Source of the DNA: Tetraselmis striata
Taxonomy: Eukaryota; Chlorophyta; Chlorodendrophyceae; Chlorodendrales; Chlorodendraceae
Assembly: GCA_006384855.1 (NCBI GenBank)
Contig: VCJN01000091.1
Coordinates: 18,006 to 82,005 of the forward strand
Direction of reading: 5' to 3'
DNA: 64,000 bases
Shown: piece by piece, positions 1-12,330 of the stretch
Numbering within the stretch: the stretch's first letter is position 1
Layout: the number at the start of each line of letters is the position of its first letter
Position numbers and translations under genes: made by a program
The notes under the pieces: generated by a model
The model's database searches: none
Told to the model about the DNA's origin: nothing
Seen by the model: only the letters and a program-made list of their open reading frames with translations

Positions 1-48
1 GGCCATTGTGCATTTGATCACCCATCGATGTGGCCCATGTCTGCGCAG

Positions 49-2043
49 AGCTGCATTCCAGCTTGTCGACTCCTCAAAAACCAAAGGCTATCATGCAGGT
101 TGCCACACCGCGTACGTATTTGTCACGGACGGCAAGGCGGAAAGCCCGGTGGCTATGATCCAGGAGCGCCAGCGTAGTGTCCCTGACGAGCACTTCTTCA
201 TCATTAGCCTTGGCTCCGGCACCGACCAGCAGCAGCTGCAGCAGCTGGCGTGCAGCGTGCGAGGCATCTACCACAACGTCCCAGATGGCTCATCCGACGA
301 GGCGGACGTTGTTCTGCTGCAGGTGGTGACCCAGTCGGCCAGCCTGCCTTGCTCTCTACCCATGCTGCAGCTGTCTAGACATGCAGCCTGCTCTGCCAAA
401 TGTGCAATAATCTGTTGGTGGAGGGATTATTTCCTGGCTTCAGGCTGGTTACGCCTACCCCATCCTCATGAGTATGTGCCATGCGACATGTCGTGTTCAC
501 CGCAGGCCATGACTTCTTTCTACCGCTACTTTGCGCTCCACAAGTCGCTCAGCAAGGTGGAGGGTGTTGTTTGGAGCGAGCCCTACACCAGCATCCCCGA
601 CATCTGGGGGACACTCTCCACCGCCGCCTCCCCGGTGTACGACAAGTCCCGGGAGCCATGGCACATGTTGGGCGTCGCCGCCGCAGACAGCACAATGTGT
701 GATCTATACCAGAAGGCAAAGGCGCTGGCACCAGAGCCGGTGTGGCCAGCGTCCACTGTCAAGGGTTGCCAGTGTATGGATTCCTTCAAGTACAAGGTGA
801 GGCACTAGCAGCAGCGAAATGAACTTCTCATGTAGTCTAAGATCTATAGGGTCAACAGACTCTTCAGCAAGTGCTATAGCTAGGTAGAAGGTGACGACAC
901 CCAATTATGTGCAATGATTATGCCACTATTGATACCCATGTACAATTTCATCTGGCGGTGTTCAACTTGGACTGCTACTTCTATTTTCATCTCTCCCTGT
1001 AGCTCTCTCTATGTTGTTGTGCCATATAAGCCGAGGGGCTTTGTCAACCCCCCAGCCCTTCTCTTTTCCCTCACTGTTTGATTGCTCCACACTCGTGCAG
1101 GGCAAGAGGTACTCTTCCTGCACTATGGACGATTGCTCCGTGCCGTGGTGTGCCACAGAGCATTGTGGCAGGTGTGACACCGCTAGCGTGAGTACTGGTT
1201 GCTGGGATGAGTGCACCCCGGCCGGCGCGGAGGCTGTGGTGGAGGGCCGCCTGCTGGAGCAGGGCGCATCATGGTGTGAACCTCTCCGGTTGGACGACTG
1301 TGCGCTGGAAGTGCTGCGGGGCGAGGATAACTGTGGCGGCGACATTGCGGCTTCCTGCAGCCTTGAGCAGATGGATGCCTACCGCTGGGCTATCTATGGA
1401 GAGGTGTCTTCCTCTTCCAGGTAGTGGTGGTCACCTCTACGGCCTGCAACTCCTGAATGAATCGCAGTGCTACGTCATACTTGCACTGATATTCGATTTG
1501 CCAAGTGTTGTGCCTCTAATCCGTGCAAACCCACCCCAATCCCACTGATACCTTTGCAGCAATGCCCAGTGGGCCAAGCCTGGCTTTGAGGACAGCTGGT
1601 CCGATTCCAGCCAGTGGGCCCGGGGGACAGTCTACGAGCAGGGCAATGAGGACGACTGCGATTGCAGCGCAGCCAGGAAGCCAAACTGCGTGTGCGCTGC
1701 TATCGAGGCAGCGCGCCTGGCTCGGGAGGCCAGCCAAGGCGACGGACCCCCTGTGTTGGGCATTATCATTGGCGTGGCGGTGGCCCTCATAGCGGCCCTC
1801 GTGGCTGTTTGCTTTTGGATAGCCTGCAGGAGATCGCGCCGTGGTGGCAAACACTCTTCCAGTGGCAGTGCCGAGCCTGCACAGCCCGCGCATGGGTCCG
1901 CAACCCTGCAGGGGTCTGCTCCGTCGGCGCCGCAGTGGCCGCCGGCCGGGCAGCAGGTTCAAATGCCCTCCTATCCCACAACCAGCAGCTCCGCGGGACA
2001 GCCTCACGGTGGCTCTGTGGTTATGGGCGTCCCGAAATACTAG
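49..2043 (+). CDS. VWA/Cache-domain single-pass membrane protein, 5' partial
   Basis: The gene enters from the left edge. Likely exons are about 49-322, 506-796, 1101-1403 and 1560 or 1570-2043; the first two introns keep phase 0, while the last acceptor is ambiguous (1559 or 1569; only the latter keeps phase). The first exon reads like the end of a von Willebrand A domain (FVTDGK, then FIISLGSG). The second resembles a Cache ligand-binding domain as in calcium-channel alpha2/delta proteins (WSEPY, SPVYD, LGVAA). The third is Cys-rich. The last ends in a strong transmembrane helix (about 1752-1825, GIIIGVAVALIAALVAV), an Arg-rich stop-transfer and a Ser/Pro/Gln-rich tail, ending TAG at 2041. 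This suggests a type I surface protein with an extracellular VWA-Cache region and short cytoplasmic tail. The ligand is unknown. The VWA assignment rests on a partial domain. Confidence 0.7.
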
Positions 2044-2197
2044 GCATTGGCCACAACACGTTTATCGCTTCATCTGGGTGATTCTGCCGTGACCCGCAAT
2101 CAGTGGGGGGCTGATCAAATTTCCTGCCTAAATTGCTGCCTGCCCCACTCTAATTTATAGACCCCGTCTCACGGAGGTGCCAGTGAAGAAAATATTG

Positions 2198-2202
2198 TGT
2201 AA
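2198..2202 (+). terminator. TGTAA polyadenylation signal of the VWA/Cache gene
   Basis: TGTAA lies about 155 nt after the TAG stop. TGTAA is the usual green-algal poly(A) signal; the assignment is by position only. Confidence 0.5.
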
Positions 2203-4880
2203 AAACATTAAGAGAGTGGACGCAGTTGTCATGATGTCCAAGCTCCCTGGGAACCGACATCACACTAGTACATGCAGTCACTGTAGCTCAGTCACCGCAG
2301 CTTGAGTCATCATCATCAGCAGAGGAGTCAGAGGACCGAGTGCGCCAGGGACAAGGCAAATGATGCAGCATGAGTAACGGTTCCATTGTTAATATCATGG
2401 TGCCAATGTGACAGTGGTTCAACACCATGAGAGAAAGGCACCTGCTCGTTGACCTCAAAGATCCACTAGAGAAGCGCGCCATATGTTACGTTCATCTCCT
2501 GATTTCCTGCTTACTGTGTATCTCGACACGACAGAGATGAGACAGAGGGGGGTATTCCATTTGAAGAGGCTCAGGTAATTGTGAAGGGCATCAGCTGCGG
2601 TACAGTAGTACGCCCTTTGCACTACAAGTTTTGTAGTTATTATATCTAAATTTGCATATCGCCATGCAGCAACAATAACATTCAACATTATGTATCTTGC
2701 TATAGCTATTTCTCTCATCGTCCTCAATAATGACCTGTTTCTGAATGGGTGCTGATGCTTGCTTTTGCTGTGAAGACCAGCAGCAGCTCTGATCCTTATC
2801 ATTCATTATCTGTTTGGAAACTGATCCTTAACAGCTGCGGTAATAGTGATGACATGAGTTCCCTGCTTGGAGTAGGGTGAAACCAGTGAGACGTACATAC
2901 ATGTCAAGCATGTGTTGCTTCTGCTACTGTTCCTTTTACCTGTACCTATTCTGCTGATGTCACACCATCGCGCCGCCAGTCAAGCAATTCAATAACCATG
3001 CCTGCTGGGCGCACCGAACAGCTAACAAGATCCGAAACCGATTTACATCCACATTCTTCGCTGCTTGCAGATGGAATCATCCATGAACACCCAGCCACCC
3101 ACATTTGCCGATTCGCGTTGGCCATAGATGCATGTCGTACCTGCGTGGCCACCTACGGCCACGGATCCATGACGCCGTGTGTGTTGCCAATCATGCATCG
3201 GCGATGCCAGCAATGACAACAACTAGGATCAATACCATTGTACTGCAGTATAGCAGGTTCGTTATGGCGAGAACAGCATGTCGGGTAACTGTAGTGTAGT
3301 CAGCAACATTCAGTAGCATGCACTGTCGAGCACGATACTTTTGGGAATGTGTCACTGGGTTTATATAGAGTGTCTGTGCTGAATAATAAGCAGACGGAGC
3401 TTGAAGCCCATGTTGCTGGAGTTCAAGACCGTCCATGCGGTACGGGGTCAAGTACCCTGCGGTGCCCCGGGCCGCAGTTGTGAATTGGTTTGGGCGCTCC
3501 TTGTTGGGCGACATGCAACGGGGGCTGGCAGTGCGGGATGCGGCGTGGCACAACACGGAGCCGGGACATAGGGCCCACTTCGAGACATCCTGGACATGTC
3601 GGAGTGCATGGTAACACGGGCATGGCCTTCGGTATTGTGGGTGATGTCAGCAAGGGGGTGCGCCGCACGGTGCGCGCTGTCGGCTGTCGCACGCTTAACC
3701 GCGGATCGAAGCTCCCTCTCATCGCGGGGCACTCGGTAGTGCTCCACTTGGGCTCACCGTCAGGTCTTACTCGAAAGAGATTTCCTGGGGGTCTACCCTG
3801 AGCTTGGTGGCGGCTCGCTTCCTCATCTGACGACGGCGCATATTCGTCCACCATCCCGTTGCCGAAGCTGCACAGCGCGTCCGTGGATCACACTCGCATA
3901 AACCTGCTCGCATGGCCTGGACTCTGAACCCCGGCGCGCATCACTGATCCATCCCGCCTTGTGTGGGATGCAGACGCATTTCAGCAAGCGGCTTATGTTG
4001 ATCCTTATTGGCGACGAGTGCTTTTAGAAAATAGCGGTCGATCATAGATAGGGTCGTAGCGATAGATCATTTGATATAGCGACTACTGGATTTTCTTCTG
4101 GATTTCTGCATGGATTTCTTGAATTTTGCAGCTAGCACATGTAATCTAATATACTGGCCGCTTTGTCTCGCCAGGAATAGCAAGGTTATTCGTTTAGCTA
4201 TACAGTAGCAAGGTTATTAGTTGAGACGCGAAGCGCTGCGCGCCGGCGCGCGCGATGTTTCGCAGCGCAGCATCATCGGCGACTATAGCGAGCGCCACGT
4301 CGCAGGCGGCGACGACGAACGATCGTCGACGACGGCACGGACGATCGCGCACGGCTGCTCGACGAACAAGAGAACCGTCGTCGCTTGCTGCCGCCGTGTC
4401 TTGCTCCCCGCCACGCGGGCGACAATTGCGCTTCGCTTCTGAACGCTGTTAAGTAGCACGCCACAGCCCCTCTCGCCGCGACAACGATAACGCCGTCCTG
4501 TCCTACAGCGACCCACAAGCATCTGACGTCGGTACGGGGCCGCCCTTCTCCACCCCGCAGTATCCACCCGTCGTTGGGGCGGCGGCTGAGCCGACATCAG
4601 AAGACTACCTCCGCCACGCTCCACTTGCCTCCCTCCCTAGATCCTCTCATGCTCGCCACCCAGAACCCCTTTTCACATCCTGCTTCCGGGATCGATATGT
4701 GCTGCACAGTCCAATCTCGCCACCCCTGACTGCGCCGCTGCGAGAGGGGGCTGCGGCCAGAGTCCAATTTCTTTGCCGCCCTCCCTGTAGCAGAAGCGTG
4801 ACGCGGTGACGCTTGCTGTGGCCGGCCGTCCTCTCCTCTTCCTTCTCTTCCGGACAGTTCGGGACACGCGCATTGGCAGG
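2203..4880. other. Intergenic region, no recognisable gene
   Basis: No reading frame here resembles a known protein. A 59-codon ATG frame at 3435-3614 (+), with a 143-codon overlapping frame on the minus strand, lies in a locally GC-rich island (3420-3950) flanked by AT-richer DNA; this could be a relic of inserted DNA. 4215-4440 is very GC-rich, with short CG-rich words near 4230-4250. A frame at 4255-4452 (+) begins MFRSAASSATIASATS, which looks like a mitochondrial presequence and may be an unplaced upstream exon of the COQ8 gene. Confidence 0.4.
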
Positions 4881-7800
4881 ATGGGCAGCCCTCTAGTTCC
4901 CAAGCACCTGGAGGACCTGGCGCGCATCGCGAGGGGCGTGCTGCTGGTCGCTTCGCGCGCAGCCGCGGACAGGTGCGGCACTGGCTGGCGGAGGCGAGAT
5001 GGGCTTGTGAGATGTGAAGCGTTTTGACCGGGCCGCTAGGGAGCATGTGGTTGTCTGGTCTGAGAGGGCAGATTATGCAGCTAGGAGCTGTGTGGCCACG
5101 GGAGGAATGCTGTACACGGAGCACTCAACTGAGTCTGCTGTGATGCTGTGCATCCGCAGCAATGCTGTTCAGCGCATGATGCTGCGCGACGCCGGCAAGG
5201 CCGCTGCAGGCGCGCGCATGGACGTGCAGGCGGCAATGAGCCCTGCGCAGCGCGGTGAGTGGCCCAGCTCCCAATGCCACGCCCAGCTGTGAGGCTCTTG
5301 CCGCCTGATGGGGGAAGTGTCGTTGGGTTGCAGACCGGTCCGGCCGCCTTGTGCCCTGACTTGTACTGCTGTCATCGTCATCATGTCATGCCATGCCGTC
5401 CAGCAGCAGCGCCCAGCAAGGCCGCCCAACCGCAGCACACCGCGCCCAGGAGCGAGGTGACGCCAGCCAGCTTGTACCCTGCCGCAGCCAGCCAAGCAGC
5501 GGCCACGCCTGAGCCGCCGCATGGACGGCCGGAGGCGCCCACCGCTGCACCCGCGGAGCCCAGCGTGCCGGCAGATGCGTCGCCGCTAGAGAAGGTGGCG
5601 CACCCAATGGCGGTGCCAAAGGTGGCAGAGGCTATGGGTACATCTGCGGCTGCCAGCCATGGTGAGTGCGTGGGGCACATGACCGTCGGCATGTGTGCTG
5701 GAGGGAGAGTCTCCCCTGTTGGGATGGGGCGCGGGGGCTCTACACAGATGCCCATGGGCTTGTGGGCAAAGGTGGGGAGGTCATGGCGGAGCAGCTGATA
5801 GACTAAGCGCTGCGGTCTGTCCACAGAGTCAGCTTCCAGCCAGGCTGAGCAGCCAGCTGCCGCTGCAGCAAAGGAGGAGACGGAGGCTACCCCGCCCAAG
5901 GCAGCTGCTGCCTCGGTTCAGAGAAAGCTGCGCGAGGTGCGGCCTCTCAACTGCCCGCCCAGCTCCTGCATGCAGGCTGGCATCATTGGTGCGCAGCATA
6001 CGTACTGCCATGCTGAACTTTGCAACCGCCACATGCGCCAGGCGCGCGTACCCTCCAGCCCCATTGGCCGCGTCGTCGGCTTTGCGGGGCTGGGAGCCTC
6101 GCTGGCGCTGGGCGCCCTGCGCGACAACGCCTCCCTGTGGCTGTCCGGCGCGGGGGGCAAGAGCGCCGGGGGCGACAACAAAGTCAAGGGGAACCCGTGG
6201 CTGACGGAGCGCAACGCGGAGCGGCTGGCGGACGCGCTGTGCCGCATGAGGCAAGGCGCCCGCTCCCCAAAGCGCCGCAACCTGCTCTCCCAGGGCAGTG
6301 CCTGCAGTGTCTCTTTCCGCATGCCCATGCCAGTGGTGGTCCATGATCTAGAGTGGCCATGCGGCCGCATGGGCGGGGTGAGTGTTGGGCGAATGGCAGG
6401 CAGAGAGATTGCCTTCTGCACCCCCCTCATTGTCACGTTGTGTGCCACAGGGGTGCGGCGCTGAAGCTCGGCCAGATGCTGTCAATCCAGGATGAGAACG
6501 TGCTGCCGCCGCAGGTGCCTCTTTCAACCCCCCTCCCCCCCCTCTCCCCTTCCACACACACACACACACACACATTCACGCACGCATGCGTGCGCACCTT
6601 CATCTTACTTCTTCCCACCAAGTAAGCTGCTAGCGCAGCTGAACACCGTGCTTTGGCTTCGTCCCACGCACATGATGATGCAGCTACTGGCGGCACTGGA
6701 GCGTGTGCGGCAGGGGGCGGACGTCATGCCCGCATACCAGCTAGAGGTGCCCCCCCCCCCCCCCCCCCCCCCCTCCTCCCTTCTGCCTGTCAAGAGGAAT
6801 GTGACGTCCATGTTGACGAGCCTGAGCTTGTCCCATCGTCGCGTCTCCATAATCTGCTGCTCAATTTATCGCCGTTGCTTAATCCTTCACCAGCTGAGCC
6901 ACAGGCAACCTGTTTGCCGATGGGCATGTGCACTGACATGGAAGTGTACTCGTCGTGCGCACCTGACTGAACATCCTTGTCCCCTGCAACACTGCCCGCC
7001 TGCGCTCCATCAGGGGGTGCTTACCGAGCAGCTGGGGCCGGACTGGAAGCTCAAGGTGAAGGACTTTACCACAGAGCCAATTGCCGCCGCCTCCATCGGC
7101 CAGGTTCGACCTCCCCAGTCCGCAACTATCTGTGCCATGCCCCCCCCCCCCCCCCCCCCCCCCTCCCCCCTCCCCTCTGTACCCCCCTGTCACCCGCATA
7201 TTGGCAGCCCATTCAGCTGTGCAGGCGCTGAAGGGCGAACGCTGCAGGTCCACCGTGCCACGCTTCTGGACGGCCGCAGCGTGGCCATGAAAGTGCAGTA
7301 CCCTGGCGTGGCCCGGTCCATCGAGAGCGACGTCGACAACGTGATGCGCCTCATCAGGGTACAGTGTTACCTGCCTCCCCATCCGGGGCGGACGCGCCCC
7401 AAACCCCCGTGCCCTCCAACGGCTTGTGCTTGACGCATGGCGGCATATTCCTCAGGGCCTTCGCGCCGTAACCTGGCTGACACTGGTCGCATGCGGCAGG
7501 TGGCAAACGTGCTGCCAAAGGGCGCCTATGTGGAGCAGGCAGTGGCGGTGGCGAAGAAGGAGCTGGCGCTGGAGTGTGATTACCGCAACGAGATGGACGC
7601 ACAGGCGCGCTTCCGGCAGCTTATGCACAGTGCGCTCCCTGCCCTACATAGGCCCGCGTCACGGCCCGGCTGTTGCGCATTGCAGCGCTCTGCTTGGGAG
7701 TGTCAAACTCGCTTTCACTCAGCCACCATGCGCCCGCTTGCCCCCTGGCATTGTCTCCCCCAGGCGACCCAGACCTAGATGGCTTCTACGTGCCAGACGT

Positions 7801-9669
7801 CGTGCCGGAGTTGTGTTCGCAGCGCGTGCTTACCACGGAATGGGTGCCTGGCCAGCCTGTAGACAAGGTGGCTTCCATGCCACAGGAGGTGAGCTCGCTC
7901 GCCCTTCAGCAGCATGAGGCCGCGCATGACCATCAACGCAAAGTGTCTCGGATACCGCTCTTTGTCCACAGCTGACCCCCAGCTACCCGGGTTGGCTGAT
8001 GCATTCTTGCTGCCGCAGGTGCGTGATCGTGTGGCCACCCGCCTGCTGGCGCTCACTCTGAAGGAGCTCTTTGAGTGGCGCTTCATGCAGACTGACCCCA
8101 ACTGGGGGAACTTCCTGTACGACGCAGACAGTGACACGTGAGCCCCCCCCCCCCCCCCCCCCTTTCTGCTTGTTGTAAAAAACCCAATGTCACGATGATT
8201 CCAGAGCAAAGCATTGACACCGGCCCGCCACGAGGGGCACATAAACTCGTGTCTGATGTCATGCATTGGTGCTCTGTGCGCTTGCGGGGTTAGGCGCAGA
8301 GCGGGTGCTGAGAACACCCCATGCTCCCTTCATGCCCAATGCAGGCTGCATCTGATTGACTTCGGTGCCGCGCGGGAGTACCCAGAGTCCTTTGTTGACA
8401 ACTACCTGCGCATGGTGTGGCTACCACACCGCATGGTCCAACGCCAATCCATCTCTATCCCACGCCTGCCTCCAGTCTCTGATTCCCCTCTGCACCACCG
8501 TCTTGGTTCGACAGGTCAAGGCCTGCGCAGAGGAGGACAGCGCCGAGGTGCCGCCTGCAGTGGCTCCTCCCTCCTCTTTCACTGGGAAGCAATGTTGTAA
8601 GCCGCTGCCATCACTTCATCGCTAACTCGCCAGCGCTTCATTCCGTGCAGGTTCTTGCGAGGTCCATCCAGCTGGGCTTCCTCACAGGCGAGGAGAGCCA
8701 GGTGATGTTGGATGCACATGTCAAGGTGACAAGCGCGCCCCCCCCCCCCCCCCCCTCTCACCCCCCTTTCCATGGTACTCCAAGGAGACCATATGGTCCA
8801 CCATAGCATCCCCTCATTTTCCAATGAGAACACGAGAGGTTGACACAGCAATCTGTCCTTGGAATTCGAACTGATTGCGTTCACTTGTCGACTCCCTGTT
8901 GATTTTTTCTGCCAGGCCGGATTTGTTGTGGGACTGCCGTTTGCACACGAGGGACTATATGACTTTGGCTCCCAGAGGACAATGACGCGCCAGGTCTGTG
9001 CCTGCCAATGTTCCATCAGCCGTGTTGACACTGGCGGATGCCTCGGGGAGCTCACGTGCTTTGTCCTTGCGCCGATGGCTGCGCAGGTGACGGACCTCGG
9101 CGGTGTGATGGTGCAGCATCGCCTAACACCTCCGCCAGAGGAGGCGTACTCTCTTCACCGCAAGCTCAGTGGCGCCTTCCTGTCCTGCATCAAGCTCAAT
9201 GCCAAAGTGCCCTGCAGGTAGCTCCGCCCAACAGCCCCTGTCTATATATGATCTGCACGGCATTCCTTCTCGCATAATGCCACGGGTGCTCGTGAACATA
9301 TTTGCACCTGCCTTTGCCCCTTGACATTGGGATGTCCGCTTATTGCTTGATTACTGCCAGTAGTCCGTGGTGGGCTCGTAAAATTCTATTAGGTATGAAG
9401 ACGTGATATCTTCTCTGGAACAATTTCACCTTATTGTGTGCGGGCGCCCGTATGTGACATTTAGCTTGTTTTGCCGTTATCCGGCTTCAACCATAGTCGG
9501 AGCACTGATGGTCATGCCGTTTGTGACCGAATCTTAATCCTCATCTATGGAAGCCGTTTCACACCTCTTTTGTTGCCGCTCTGATGAACCCGACAGGCAA
9601 CTGTTCATGGAGTGCTACGCAAAGCATCTTGAGGGCCGCGAAGACACGGTAAAGTCCGCCACTGCCTGA
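4881..9669 (+). CDS. COQ8: COQ8 / ABC1 (ADCK3-type) atypical kinase of ubiquinone biosynthesis
   Basis: Eighteen exons: 4881-4972, 5160-5254, 5404-5661, 5827-5936, 6042-6250, 6451-6514, 6684-6746, 7014-7103, 7248-7358, 7500-7629, 7764-7888, 8019-8137, 8345-8414, 8515-8547, 8651-8725, 8916-8993, 9087-9217, 9597-9669. All phases close; 1,926 nt, 641 aa. Family hallmarks appear in order: KLGQ (260-263), the Ala-rich loop AAAS (321-324) replacing a P-loop, VAMK lysine (342), QTDPNWGNF (473-481), DFG (494-496), and the COQ8 tail [13 protein letters not shown]...KVPCR. COQ8 is an ATPase/kinase of the mitochondrial inner membrane that supports the coenzyme Q complex. Exon 5 uses a GC donor (AG|GCAAGG at 6251). 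Four introns carry poly-C runs. The ATG at 4881 gives no obvious transit peptide, so an upstream exon is possible. The tail favours COQ8 over plastid ABC1K paralogues. Confidence 0.93.
6747..8756 (+). repeat. Poly-C tracts in COQ8 introns
   Basis: Uninterrupted C runs of about 17-25 nt occur at about 6750-6772, 7141-7163, 8144-8162 and 8739-8755, all in introns and all on the sense strand. Two begin within about ten bases of the 5' splice site (exon|GTGCCCC at 6747, exon|GTGAGCCCC at 8138). A short CA repeat lies at about 6556-6574 in the intron after exon 6. Confidence 0.9.
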
Positions 9670-9839
9670 TGGCTTCGGGTGTGGCGGATGGGGGTGAAGT
9701 CGAGTGAGCCCTGGGAGCATAGCAGGAGACCATATGAGAGCGGCTGAACCGACACAAATCAGCAGCAGCATCAGTCCGTGCAGCACGCTGTGAGAAAAGC
9801 TCTGCATAACTTATTCCCCCAGGGTGGCGGACATGCCAG

Positions 9840-9844
9840 TGTAA
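9840..9844 (+). terminator. TGTAA polyadenylation signal of COQ8
   Basis: TGTAA lies 171 nt after the TGA stop at 9667-9669. Assigned by position and motif. Confidence 0.5.
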
Positions 9845-12330
9845 TATATTGTGCTGGCTAGAGGTGATGGTGTACTTTGGTGTTAACAAGATGCAATGAC
9901 TCCCCACTGTGGCCGCTACTCCTAGTGAGATGATTGCGCACGCCGATCATTCGAATATATGTATACATATATATGTATTTATATTCATATATATATATGT
10001 ATGTATTAATACGTATATATATGTATTAATACATAGCTGCGGTTGGCAGTCGGTGAGTGCGGGAAAACATGCTGCCTCCAGCGCGCACTACGCTGAGTCA
10101 CTGAGATACTTATAATATGTGCGCCGTACTTCATACGCCCATAAGACGCACGACTCTCGGACTCTGGCGCCGTGAAACCTGTCAGCATGACGACTGTCGC
10201 GCGCATGTCGTCGCCGTTGAGCTTGGTTTCGGAGCAAGTACGCCGACAGCAGCAGTATTGCATCGTATCAATTTGCCAACTGCGGTGCCCGTCGTCCCGG
10301 TCACCTATAGTCGCTACTATGCATTCAGCCCGCCTGCAGTAGTCTACAATGCAGCATGAACAGGTGCCTTGCATCGGGAAAATGGCGGCAAAGCCCGCTT
10401 GTAAATAATAGTGTGCATCAAGCAGCGCATCAGCGGAATAATAAGATCTCCTGACGACGGGCGTATAGTAAAAATACATTATACAAGAAGAAAATACTAC
10501 GTCATCGCTTAACCGCAGCAAATAAATTTCGCAACTCTTGTCGTGTTGGCGATGCGCCCCTTCCCCCCACCGCCCGCGCACACCCCACACGCAGCGCAAT
10601 AAGTACTCTGCAACAAGCACCTGCTGCAAGGTTGTGTCGCCGAACAATCCCAAGCTGCTACCTGATGCAAATGGCAGCAATATAGATATAGGATGATGGC
10701 GTGCACCGGGCGGCCCGTCGTTGTGGACTAATTGAGTTCAACGAGGTATTGAGCTGCTACCCGACTCGGCGCGGTCAGTAGCCAGTCAGCGAGCATCACG
10801 GCGCCCACGGCATCCCCACACTCGAGGACTCATGCCTACATATGCTGGCTTGCTACTTGAGGGCTCGTCTGATGCTACTCTCGCACGCACACATTTCTTT
10901 TATCAGCAGTATCTTACCGGAACCGTCAGTCTGGACCATTGCCAGGAAGGGCTATGCCATGCGCTGCGCCACCATGGAATGGCCTTTGACTCACATGCCA
11001 AGCAGCCAAGGAGGCCGAGAGAGGCTTGCCATGGTGAGAGTCATAGTCAAGATTGCCGTAATCAGAATTCATGCCCCTGCAGCCGCCAGCATAATTCAAC
11101 ACTGCGAGTTTTCTTATTTGATGTAGTCCTTCTTGCCCGCCGCCACTGGCTTCTTTGGAGAGCTGGCGGAATTGCTGCATGATTATTTATGGCTTGCCGA
11201 AACTGCATGTATAATGATATCCTTATATTTTGTTTAAATCACATATACTATTTTCCGTGCTGGCTGCCCTACATAATATGCATGCTGATGGTTAGTAGAT
11301 TGATGCCATTCCCTTAAACGGGTAGACAGTACCATAGAGATATCCATCATATCGATTGCATATAATGTGTCCATAGCTACGAGTTTACGAAACGAGTTTA
11401 CTCGGCCGATAACAATGAATATTATAACTACCCAGTGGCGCGCGAAAGGCGAATTTTGCGCGCCACCAGCAAGTGCGACAAAACGAGTACCACAGTGCTA
11501 CGCACGCCCGCCCGCATGTGACGAGCTGCTGCACATTGCCCCGGAATGTATCAGAAAATTACTCACGCATTCCATTATTCCATCGCGTAATTGAAACAGC
11601 GGAATGATTTAATTTACTGCCGGCTGTACCAGATGCTAACAGCAACACGTCGTCACATGGCAGGCCGGCAGGGTGCAGAGCTAAGAATTGTCGTCCCTTC
11701 AATTCGGCATATTATTTCCCCATAGGAATTACATAATCCGTGTTACCCTTAGCAAGATGGATGCTGGACGCGCGCGCACTCGGCCACAATGGAGCGGCGT
11801 ATTGGTATGTGCATGTCGATAAAACCGCCCGTGAACCCGAAACGTGTGTGGGGATGTGTATTTGTGTCACCTAATCCTTATTGGCAAAGTATATTTTATA
11901 TTGTCTCGTATATCCCGGATCCGCGCGCGCCGCGCGAGCGACAATGAGTAGCTGTATCAGCAGCGCGCCGCGCGAACGCGCGCGGAACGCGATATGACAC
12001 GATATATGTAGTCTTTTCTTACATCGACAGTGCTTAAAACATGTGCGCACTAAACGCAGTACTAAAAGCAATTGCGAAAGGTTGCCTGCAAAAGAGAGAT
12101 ATAAGCATGAAACCAAAGGTCAAGCAGGAGGCCAGGGAGGCAATAACGCATACCAAGGAAGTTAGAGGCACGGGAACCAGGAAGCCGCCAAGTCGCCAAG
12201 GAACCAAAGGGTCAAGGGAAGCACTACAAGCCAAGGAACCACCAGAAAAAACCGATAGGGAAACATGAAACCAATGGGGACTACCGCCCAGCACGGGTAG
12301 GCTATTAGCCGCGGTGAGTGCGCTTGCAAC
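9845..12330. other. AT-richer intergenic region with TA/TG microsatellite
   Basis: An alternating AT/GT-rich simple repeat (atatgtata-type) occupies about 9953-10034. Beyond it I see only short unconvincing frames, scattered CGCG-rich patches (11925-11990) and a purine-rich stretch (12100-12265) open in one frame for 75 codons with a lysine-rich, low-complexity translation. No RNA gene recognised. Confidence 0.5.

Noticed and set aside
3423..3854. 143-codon minus-strand frame as a gene
   Set aside because: Pro/Arg-rich antisense-type translation in a GC-rich island with no splice context or recognisable motif.
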